NCBI GenBank assembly: GCA_025350365.1
Contig: JANXXY010000094.1
Span: 1-5,427 of the forward strand
Source of the DNA: Bacteroidales bacterium
GTDB lineage: Bacteria; Bacteroidota; Bacteroidia; Bacteroidales; JAAUTT01
Direction: 5' to 3'
Length of the DNA stretch: 5,427 nucleotides
Positions 1 to 4,790 of the stretch are shown piece by piece. Positions within the stretch are counted from its first letter, which is position 1. Each line of letters starts with the position of its first letter. The notes under the pieces were generated by a model. That model was not told the DNA's origin. It was given only the letters and a program-made list of their open reading frames with translations, and searched no databases. The position numbers and the translations under genes were made by a program.

Positions 1-100
1 CAACATGGTTCAATTTCATACGAACCATCGTACTTTTTTCCGCATCAATTCTTTCCTGAATTTCTTTACTTTTTAATTCTCTAATTTCTGCCGTTTTCAT
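1..100 (-). CDS. rpmC: 50S ribosomal protein L29 (uL29), N-terminal part
   Basis: This is the first 33 codons of L29, a small helical protein of the large subunit that sits near the peptide exit tunnel next to L23. The gene runs off the left edge, so about half of the usual 60-70 residues are missing from view; this is a window cut, not a truncation. The visible protein begins MKTAEIRELKSKEI and continues to the L29-typical MKLNHV stretch, with the charged, helix-forming composition of the family. The ATG at 98-100 lies 12 nt after the rplP stop, in the canonical S10-operon position. The leader AATCCTGTAACA shows no Shine-Dalgarno sequence but has A at -3. Identity rests on sequence pattern plus gene order. 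Confidence 0.95.
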   Translation of the reverse strand, partial: MKTAEIRELKSKEIQERIDAEKSTMVRMKLNHV

Positions 101-112
101 TGTTACAGGATT

Positions 113-532
113 TTATTCAGCGTAATCACGTCTTACGATAAATTTAGTTTTTATTGGGAGCTTTTGCGCAGCTAAACGAAGCGCTTCTTTAGCTATTTCA
201 AAAGAAACACCTTCAGCTTCGATAATGATACGCCCAGGAGTTACTGGTGCAACAAAACCTTCAGGAGCACCTTTTCCTTTACCCATACGTACTTCAGCTG
301 GCTTTTTTGTTATTGGCTTATCTGGGAATATTCTAATCCAAATTTGTCCTTCACGTTTCATATGCCTTGTAACCGCCTGACGGGCTGCTTCAATTTGACG
401 GCCGGTTACCCATGCATTTTCTAAGGCTTTTATTGCGAATGACCCAAATGAAAGTTCGTGCCCGCGTTGAGCAAACCCTTTCATCCGTCCTTTTTGCTGC
501 CTTCTGTATTTCGTTTTCTTCGGTTGTAACAT
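113..532 (-). CDS. rplP: 50S ribosomal protein L16 (uL16)
   Basis: L16 binds 23S rRNA at the base of the central protuberance and helps position A-site tRNA; it joins late in large-subunit assembly. The 139-residue product is complete and close to the usual length (136 in E. coli). It starts with the conserved MLQPKKTKYRRQQKGR. It also carries SFGSFAIKALE (29-39), RQIEAARQAVTRH (45-57), IWIRIFPDKPITKKPAEVRM (64-83), GKGKG (84-88) and AAQKLPIKTKF (121-131). Arg82 in VRMGKGKG aligns with E. coli Arg81, the residue hydroxylated there by the 2-oxoglutarate oxygenase RoxA (YcfD); whether this organism modifies it cannot be seen. The gene starts 33 nt after rpsC, the longest gap in the window, and ends 12 nt before rpmC. 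An AGGA lies unusually close to its ATG. Confidence 0.99.
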   Translation of the reverse strand: MLQPKKTKYRRQQKGRMKGFAQRGHELSFGSFAIKALENAWVTGRQIEAARQAVTRHMKREGQIWIRIFPDKPITKKPAEVRMGKGKGAPEGFVAPVTPGRIIIEAEGVSFEIAKEALRLAAQKLPIKTKFIVRRDYAE

Positions 533-535
533 TCT

Positions 536-539
536 TCCT
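536..539 (-). promoter_or_regulatory. SD-like AGGA close to the rplP start
   Basis: On the minus strand the rplP leader ends TTAGGAAGA before the ATG, so AGGA occupies -7 to -4 and leaves only three bases of spacer. It is the only start in the window with an SD-core match this near. The spacing is shorter than the usual 5-9 nt, and Bacteroidota ribosomes generally do not rely on SD pairing. It may therefore be a chance match in an A/G-rich leader. Confidence 0.3.
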
Positions 540-565
540 AAGCTTAAAATTGTATACCTAAAGTA

Positions 566-1312
566 TTATTTTCTTTTCTTTTTAAAGCCTTGACCTTTGC
601 CACCAGGTTTATTATTGTTGTTATTACTATTATTGCTATTGTTACCATTAGCAGGCATTTGTCCAACATTTGGTGCCAAGTCACGGCGACCATAAACTTC
701 ACCATTGCAAATCCAAACTTTGATACCAATTTGGCCTACTTTAGTAAGAGCTTCTCCTAATGCATAATCTATGTCGGCACGAAAAGTATGTAATGGAATA
801 CGACCTTCTTTATACATTTCAGATCTGGCCATTTCTGCACCGCCCAAACGACCTGATGCTATTACTTTGATACCCTCTGCACCCATTCGAATGGTAGAAG
901 CGATTGCCATTTTGATGGCACGACGATAAGAAATCTTACCTTCTACCTGGCGAGCAATGTTATTTGCCACAATCACAGCATCCAGTTCAGGACGTTTTAC
1001 TTCGAAGATATTGATCTGAACCTCTTTGCTTGTAATTTTCTTTAATTCTTCCTTTAGCTTATCCACTTCCTGACCACCTTTTCCGATAATGATACCGGGG
1101 CGTGCAGTATTTACTGTTACAGTAATAAGTTTTAAAGTTCTTTCTATAATTATCTTAGAAACACTTGCTTTAGCTAAACGAGCGCTAAGGTATTGCCTTA
1201 TTTTATGATCTTCAACCAGCTTACTGGCAAAATTTCTTCCACCGTACCAATTAGAATCCCATCCTCTGATGATTCCGAGTCTGTTTGATATTGGATTAAC
1301 TTTGTTTCCCAT
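566..1312 (-). CDS. rpsC: 30S ribosomal protein S3 (uS3) with Asn-rich C-terminal tail
   Basis: S3 is a head protein of the small subunit at the mRNA entry channel. The start MGNKVNPISNRLGIIRGWDS is a variant of the conserved MGQKVNP opening. A type-2 KH RNA-binding domain follows, with TARPGIIIGKGG (69-80) containing the GKGG loop at 77-80. The C-terminal domain has YRRAIKMAI (129-137), SGRLGGAEMARSE (153-165) and GRIPLHTFRADIDYA (170-184). Arg130, Arg131 and Lys134 align with the E. coli residues implicated in mRNA unwinding (Arg131, Arg132, Lys135). The product has 248 residues against 233 in E. coli. The core ends near residue 211, and an Asn/Gly/Lys tail follows. The start lies 6 nt after the rplV stop (TAA TTTGTA ATG), so translational coupling is likely. 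The leader has no SD. Confidence 0.99.
   Translation of the reverse strand: MGNKVNPISNRLGIIRGWDSNWYGGRNFASKLVEDHKIRQYLSARLAKASVSKIIIERTLKLITVTVNTARPGIIIGKGGQEVDKLKEELKKITSKEVQINIFEVKRPELDAVIVANNIARQVEGKISYRRAIKMAIASTIRMGAEGIKVIASGRLGGAEMARSEMYKEGRIPLHTFRADIDYALGEALTKVGQIGIKVWICNGEVYGRRDLAPNVGQMPANGNNSNNSNNNNNKPGGKGQGFKKKRK
611..649 (-). repeat. Imperfect AAT/AAC trinucleotide tract coding the S3 Asn-rich tail
   Basis: Thirteen consecutive codons of rpsC (residues 222-234) read N-G-N-N-S-N-N-S-N-N-N-N-N on the minus strand. Almost all are AAT or AAC, interrupted by one GGT, one AGC and one AGT, each of which differs from an Asn codon by one or two bases. A lysine/glycine-rich end, KPGGKGQGFKKKRK, follows. 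The tract is a short imperfect microsatellite inside a coding gene. Its codon-sized unit means slippage would change tail length without shifting the frame. Confidence 0.8.
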
Positions 1313-1318
1313 TACAAA

Positions 1319-1735
1319 TTATTTTGTTTGAGTTGCACTACTATTTGCACTATCTAAAATCACTGTAACATGATTTGATCTCTTACGAATGCGATAAGCT
1401 CGTCCTTGTGGTGCGGTTTTCATGCGCTTAACCATTGTACCACCATCAACAAATACTTCCTTAACAAAGAGATTACTATCTTCAACTCTTGTGCCGTCGT
1501 TTTTTGCCTGCCAATTCGCTATTGCGGAAAGAAGGAGCTTTTCAATACCTCCGGCTGCTTCTTTATTTGAATACTTGAGAATATCAAGAGCTCTGTTAAC
1601 CTCAACACCACGAATCATATCAACAACATAACGCATCTTACGAGGTGATGAGGGACATTTACGAAGAACAGCAAAATACTTGTTCTTTCTTTCTTCTTTA
1701 AGCCTATTGGCAAATTCTTTTTTTCTAGCCCCCAT
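1319..1735 (-). CDS. rplV: 50S ribosomal protein L22 (uL22)
   Basis: L22 binds 23S rRNA and sends a long beta-hairpin into the exit tunnel, where with L4 it forms the constriction. The globular core is recognisable from CPSSPRKMRYVVDMIRGVEV (27-46), then KLLLSAIANWQAKN (66-79). The hairpin is FVDGGTMVKRMKTAPQGRAY (95-114) followed by RIRKRSNHVTVIL (115-127). The M-K-R segment, where E. coli macrolide-resistance deletions fall, is present in intact form (MVKRM, 101-105). At 138 residues it is longer than E. coli L22 (110). The extra length is a basic N-terminal extension of about 17 residues (MGARKKEFANRLKEERK) and a Ser/Thr-rich tail (NSSATQTK). The ATG lies 29 nt after the rpsS stop in an AT-rich leader without an SD, and the stop is 6 nt before rpsC. 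Confidence 0.98.
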   Translation of the reverse strand: MGARKKEFANRLKEERKNKYFAVLRKCPSSPRKMRYVVDMIRGVEVNRALDILKYSNKEAAGGIEKLLLSAIANWQAKNDGTRVEDSNLFVKEVFVDGGTMVKRMKTAPQGRAYRIRKRSNHVTVILDSANSSATQTK

Positions 1736-1764
1736 ATTGTATTATATTTTTGTCGGGTTTTTGC

Positions 1765-2040
1765 TTATTTTGAATCTTTTCTGTTTCCGGAATGCCCACG
1801 GAATGTACGGGTCGGGGAAAATTCTCCTAATTTATGTCCTACCATATTTTCAGTTACATAAACCGGAATAAACTTATTCCCGTTATGTACCGCTACGGTA
1901 TGGCCTACAAAATCGGGTGAAATCATCGAACGCCTTGCCCATGTTTTAACAACGGTCTTTTTGTTGTTTTGATTCAGGTCGAGAACTTTCTTCTCCAGCT
2001 TAAAATCGATGAATGGACCTTTTTTTAATGATCGACTCAT
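1765..2040 (-). CDS. rpsS: 30S ribosomal protein S19 (uS19)
   Basis: S19 sits on the head of the small subunit, pairs with S13 and contacts the large subunit through an intersubunit bridge near the A-site tRNA. The complete 91-residue product matches the family length (92 in E. coli). It carries the hallmark sequence from end to end: MSRSLKKGPFID (1-12), KTWARRSMISPDFVGHTVAV (32-51), HNGNKFIPVYVTENMVGHKL (52-71) and GEFSPTRTFRGHSG (72-85). It begins 19 nt after the rplB stop with leader AAGTAATAATTAACTGAAT, which has no SD but has A at -3. The order rplB-rpsS-rplV is the standard one. Confidence 0.99.
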   Translation of the reverse strand: MSRSLKKGPFIDFKLEKKVLDLNQNNKKTVVKTWARRSMISPDFVGHTVAVHNGNKFIPVYVTENMVGHKLGEFSPTRTFRGHSGNRKDSK

Positions 2041-2059
2041 ATTCAGTTAATTATTACTT

Positions 2060-2884
2060 TTATTTTTTTCTTTTTTCAATAATATACTTATTCGAATCCT
2101 TCTTTTTAGCTCTGGTTTTAAAGCCCTTTGCTGGTAAACCCTTACGTGAACGTGGGTGACCACCTGAGGCACGACCTTCACCACCACCCATTGGATGATC
2201 AACAGGATTCATGGCAACACCACGTGTTCTGGGACGACGACCAAACCAACGGCTACGTCCGGCTTTACCTGATTTTTCAATAGAATGGTCAGGATTTGAA
2301 ACAGAACCTATTGTTGCTTTACAATTTACTAACACCATTCGGCTCTCACCGGAAGGTAACTTGATAATTGCAAATTTTCCTTCGCGGGATAATAACTGAG
2401 CATAAGAACCTGCACTGCGGGCTAATATTCCTCCTTGACCCGGACGTAATTCGATGTTATGAATGATAGTACCAAGCGGGATGTCAGACATAGCTAATGT
2501 ATTTCCAACTTCCGGAGCAATATCTTTTCCGGATTGCACTGTTTGTCCAACTTTTAAACCGTGAGGAGCAATGATGTATCGCTTTTCACCATCAGAATAT
2601 TCGACTAAGGAAATGCGCCCTGTTCTGTTTGGATCGTACTCAACTGTTTTCACAATAGCTGGAATACCATCTTTATCTCTCAAAAAATCTATTACACGGT
2701 ACATTTTTTTGTGTCCGCCTCCGAGATACCTCATGGTCATTTTACCTGAGTGATTACGTCCGCCTGATCTTTTTAAAGGTTCAAGCAACGATTTTTCGGG
2801 AACCGCACAAGTAATTTCGTCGAATGTACTTATTATCTTATGTCTTTGACCTGGTGTTACAGGCTTTAATTTTCTTACTGCCAT
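2060..2884 (-). CDS. rplB: 50S ribosomal protein L2 (uL2)
   Basis: L2 is among the most conserved large-subunit proteins; it binds 23S rRNA domain IV, supports the peptidyl-transferase region and takes part in subunit association. The 274-residue product is full length (273 in E. coli). It has RSGGRNHSGKMTMRYLGGGH (39-58), VEYDPNRTGRISLVEYSDGE (81-100), the ELRPGQGGILARSAGSYAQL segment (145-164) and the C-terminal GRRPRTRGVAMNPVDHPMGG (215-234). Asp229 and His230 align with E. coli Asp228 and His229, the latter linked to peptidyl-transferase function. Met232 replaces the histidine found two residues later in E. coli. The basic end NKYIIEKRKK is family-typical. The ATG follows the rplW stop by 6 nt (TAA ATCGTC ATG), which suggests coupled translation. 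Confidence 0.99.
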   Translation of the reverse strand: MAVRKLKPVTPGQRHKIISTFDEITCAVPEKSLLEPLKRSGGRNHSGKMTMRYLGGGHKKMYRVIDFLRDKDGIPAIVKTVEYDPNRTGRISLVEYSDGEKRYIIAPHGLKVGQTVQSGKDIAPEVGNTLAMSDIPLGTIIHNIELRPGQGGILARSAGSYAQLLSREGKFAIIKLPSGESRMVLVNCKATIGSVSNPDHSIEKSGKAGRSRWFGRRPRTRGVAMNPVDHPMGGGEGRASGGHPRSRKGLPAKGFKTRAKKKDSNKYIIEKRKK

Positions 2885-2890
2885 GACGAT

Positions 2891-3187
2891 TTAGATGTTG
2901 CTATAAAAATCAATCTTTTCTCCTGCTCCCAAGGTAATCATTGCTTTTTTATATGAGTTCTTTTGACCACTGATCACTCCGGATTTCGTAAAACGGGATT
3001 TTATTTTTCCAGCATACTTAATCGTATTGACAGCGGCAACCGTAACACCATATAATTCCTCAATAGCTTTTTTAATCTCAAGTTTATTAGCTCGAGGGTC
3101 TACCATAAACCCATATTGATTAAGCTTTTCTCCAAGAGTTGTAAGCTTCTCAGTTACAATAGGTCTGATTAAAATTTCCGTTGACAT
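2891..3187 (-). CDS. rplW: 50S ribosomal protein L23 (uL23)
   Basis: L23 lies at the rim of the exit tunnel and is the docking site for trigger factor and signal recognition particle. The 98-residue product is full length (100 in E. coli). It begins MSTEILIRPIVTEK; Glu13 in IVTEK aligns with E. coli Glu18 (VSEK), the residue known to contact trigger factor. KLEIKKAIEELYGVTVAAVN (35-54) is the family signature, followed by the basic loop KSRFTKSGVISGQKNSYKKA and the ending GEKIDFYSNI. The start lies 12 nt after rplD in AATTAACGAATA, with no SD. It sits between rplD and rplB as expected. Confidence 0.98.
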   Translation of the reverse strand: MSTEILIRPIVTEKLTTLGEKLNQYGFMVDPRANKLEIKKAIEELYGVTVAAVNTIKYAGKIKSRFTKSGVISGQKNSYKKAMITLGAGEKIDFYSNI

Positions 3188-3199
3188 TATTCGTTAATT

Positions 3200-3826
3200 T
3201 TATAAGTCGTTTTTTTGTAAGGCGTTGATCGTGCTCTCCATGAATACTAAAACTGAAGCATTCATGATATCGTATGTATTTATATCTGAGAGAATTACGA
3301 CCTTTTTGCCCTCTAAATTGCGAGATGACAAATATAGACTTTTATTTTGTTCAGATAGAATGTAAAGCGTTTTTTTCGCATTTATTTTCAAATTTTTATC
3401 AACCTGAACAAATTCCTTGGTTTTAGGAGTCTCAAAAGTGAAATCTTCAACTACTACAATATTATTGTTGCTTGCTTTATGAGCTAACGCGGATAAACGA
3501 GCGAGTTGTTTTACTTTCTTATTGAGCTTAAAGCTATAATCTCTGGGCTGAGGACCAAATACACGTCCACCACCAATAAATAAAGGAGATTTAATACTGC
3601 CGGCACGAGCCCCGCCAGTTCCTTTTTGTTTCTTAATTTTCTTTGTACTATAAGCCACTTCCCAACGTTCTTTCGATTTGTGGGTACCTTGACGCTTGTT
3701 TGCCAGATATTGTTTTACGTCGAGATAAATAGCATGATCGTTTGCATCGATTCCAAAAATCGAATCTTCGAGAACTATTTTCCGCCCTGTTTCCTGGCCT
3801 GCTTTATTTAAAACTGCTACTTCCAT
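3200..3826 (-). CDS. rplD: 50S ribosomal protein L4 (uL4)
   Basis: L4 binds 23S rRNA early in assembly and extends a loop into the exit tunnel opposite L22. The 208-residue product is near the family length (201 in E. coli). The tunnel loop is clear: KKQKGTGGARAGSIKSPLFI (65-84) followed by GGGRVFGPQPRDYSFKLNKK (85-104). Lys68 in QKGTG aligns with E. coli Lys63, a macrolide-resistance site, and is unchanged; E. coli GTGRAR reads GTGGAR here. The C-terminal part has the expected alternating strands and helices. The ATG overlaps the rplC TAA by one base. In E. coli, L4 also represses its own operon through the rpsJ leader; that leader has no counterpart in this window, so such control is not supported here. 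Confidence 0.98.
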   Translation of the reverse strand: MEVAVLNKAGQETGRKIVLEDSIFGIDANDHAIYLDVKQYLANKRQGTHKSKERWEVAYSTKKIKKQKGTGGARAGSIKSPLFIGGGRVFGPQPRDYSFKLNKKVKQLARLSALAHKASNNNIVVVEDFTFETPKTKEFVQVDKNLKINAKKTLYILSEQNKSLYLSSRNLEGKKVVILSDINTYDIMNASVLVFMESTINALQKNDL

Positions 3827-3828
3827 TA
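3824..3828 (-). promoter_or_regulatory. TAATG stop-start overlap between rplC and rplD
   Basis: The minus strand reads TAATG: the last A of the rplC stop TAA is the first base of the rplD ATG. The preceding bases (TATTTACTTATCGAGTAC) contain no SD. Such one-base overlaps usually mean that a terminating ribosome reinitiates on the next gene, coupling L3 and L4 output. The overlap is read directly from the sequence; coupling is inferred. Confidence 0.8.
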
Positions 3829-4443
3829 GTACTCGATAAGTAAATATGAACCTTTTGATCCTGGAACAGATCCTTTCACTAAAAGAAGATTGTTTTCAGG
3901 GACAACTTTTATAACCTGCAGGTTTTGCACTTTAACCTGATCTCCACCCATTCTTCCGGCCATACGTTGACCTTTGAATACTCTGGATGGGAATGATGAT
4001 GCACCCATTGATCCCGGAGCACGAAGCCTGTTGTGCTGACCATGTGTTTGTCCGCCAACACCGCTGAAGCCATGTCTTTTAACTACACCCTGAAAACCTT
4101 TTCCAATGGTAATTCCAACGATGTCAACAAATGTTTGATTCATTAAAAGATCAAGGGTTAAAACATCTCCCAGCTTAACTTCCGGGTTAACATTTTCAAT
4201 CTCAACAATTTTGCGTTTAGGCGCTGTATTGGCCTTTTTAAAATGACCAAGTTCAGGTTTGTTGCTGGATTTTTCTTTTTTGTCGTCAAATGCAACTTGT
4301 AAAGCACTATATCCATCTATCTCAACTGTCTTAACTTGTGTTACCACATTAGGTCCAGCTTCGATTACAGTTACGGCTATGTTCTTTCCGTCTTCGGAAA
4401 AGATTGAGGTCATCCCAATCTTCCTCCCAATTAATCCTGACAT
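3826..4443 (-). CDS. rplC: 50S ribosomal protein L3 (uL3)
   Basis: L3 starts large-subunit assembly on 23S rRNA and reaches with a long loop towards the peptidyl-transferase centre. The 205-residue product is full length (209 in E. coli). It begins MSGLIGRKIGMTSIFSEDGK. It then has AVTVIEAGPNVVTQVKT (23-39), GKGFQGVVKRHGFSG (114-128), QTHGQHNRLRAPGSMGASSF (132-151) and RVFKGQRMAGRMGGDQVKVQ (154-173). The ending LLLVKGSVPGSKGSYLLIEY is conserved. Ser150 stands where E. coli has Gln150, the glutamine methylated by PrmB. The start lies 26 nt after the rpsJ TGA, behind an A-rich leader, and the stop overlaps rplD. Confidence 0.99.
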   Translation of the reverse strand: MSGLIGRKIGMTSIFSEDGKNIAVTVIEAGPNVVTQVKTVEIDGYSALQVAFDDKKEKSSNKPELGHFKKANTAPKRKIVEIENVNPEVKLGDVLTLDLLMNQTFVDIVGITIGKGFQGVVKRHGFSGVGGQTHGQHNRLRAPGSMGASSFPSRVFKGQRMAGRMGGDQVKVQNLQVIKVVPENNLLLVKGSVPGSKGSYLLIEY

Positions 4444-4469
4444 AATTTTTTAATTTTTTTTGGTTCCTA
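4444..4469 (-). promoter_or_regulatory. A-rich leader of rplC
   Basis: The rpsJ-rplC gap reads TAGGAACC, then A8, TT, A6, TT before the ATG on the minus strand. The only SD-like core (AGGA, 4465-4468) lies 21 nt from the start, too far to act. The long unstructured A-rich stretch is the kind of SD-independent initiation region expected in Bacteroidota, where A-rich sequence upstream of the start supports initiation. Its function is inferred. Confidence 0.4.
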
Positions 4470-4775
4470 TCAGACCTTAATTTCAACTTCTACGCCACTG
4501 GGCAACTCTAATTTCATCAGAGCATCAATGGTCTTGGGGGTGGAACTGTAAATATCCATCAACCTTTTGTATGAAGAAAGTTCAAATTGCTCTCTCGATT
4601 TTTTATTAACAAAAGGGGAACGAAGTACAGTAAACACCTTCTTATGGGTAGGCAGTGGAATCGGTCCGCTCACCACTGCGCCCGTAGACTTTACTGTCTT
4701 CACGATTTTTTCGGCTGATTTGTCAACCAAATTATGATCGTAAGACTTGAGCTTTATTCTAATTTTTTGACTCAT
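4470..4775 (-). CDS. rpsJ: 30S ribosomal protein S10 (uS10, NusE)
   Basis: S10 is a head protein of the small subunit and, as NusE, pairs with NusB in transcription antitermination and contacts NusG, linking transcription with translation. The 101-residue product is complete (103 in E. coli). It shows KIRIKLKSYDHNLVDKSAEK (4-23), the signature GAVVSGPIPLPTHKKVFTVL (32-51), SPFVNKKSREQFE (53-65) and the ending KLELPSGVEVEIKV. Val56 in SPFVNK aligns with E. coli Val57, where tetracycline or tigecycline resistance changes are known; it is wild type here. It begins only 15 nt after the fusA stop (TATAACATATATACA ATG), with no SD and no space for a leader. Its TGA is the only non-TAA stop among the ten visible. 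Confidence 0.99.
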   Translation of the reverse strand: MSQKIRIKLKSYDHNLVDKSAEKIVKTVKSTGAVVSGPIPLPTHKKVFTVLRSPFVNKKSREQFELSSYKRLMDIYSSTPKTIDALMKLELPSGVEVEIKV

Positions 4776-4790
4776 TGTATATATGTTATA

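Noticed and set aside
533..565. Small palindromes GTATAC and TAAGCTTA in the rpsC-rplP gap as a terminator or regulatory hairpin
   Set aside because: The stems are too short and AT-rich, there is no following U-tract, and the operon continues into rplP and rpmC.
544..729. Minus-strand open frame of 61 codons overlapping the end of rpsC
   Set aside because: It is an out-of-frame shadow of rpsC, created by the AT-rich Asn-codon tract, with no recognisable protein features.
1313..1330. TAATTTG before rpsC as a Bacteroidota -7 promoter element (TAnnTTTG)
   Set aside because: It is one base too short for the consensus, it overlaps the rplV stop, and I found no matching TTG at the right distance; a promoter 6 nt from the start is also implausible.
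1422..4453. Plus-strand open frames of 60-69 codons (for example 1422-1631, 1680-1871, 2211-2399, 3626-3811, 4259-4453) and 5011-5214
   Set aside because: All lie antisense to well-supported ribosomal-protein or EF-G genes, are short, and look like reverse translations of basic conserved segments.
4444..4460. Run of A on the minus strand (T on the plus strand) near rplC as a terminator tail
   Set aside because: There is no GC-rich stem in front of it on either strand, and on the minus strand it is an A-run, not a U-run; it is better read as a translation leader.
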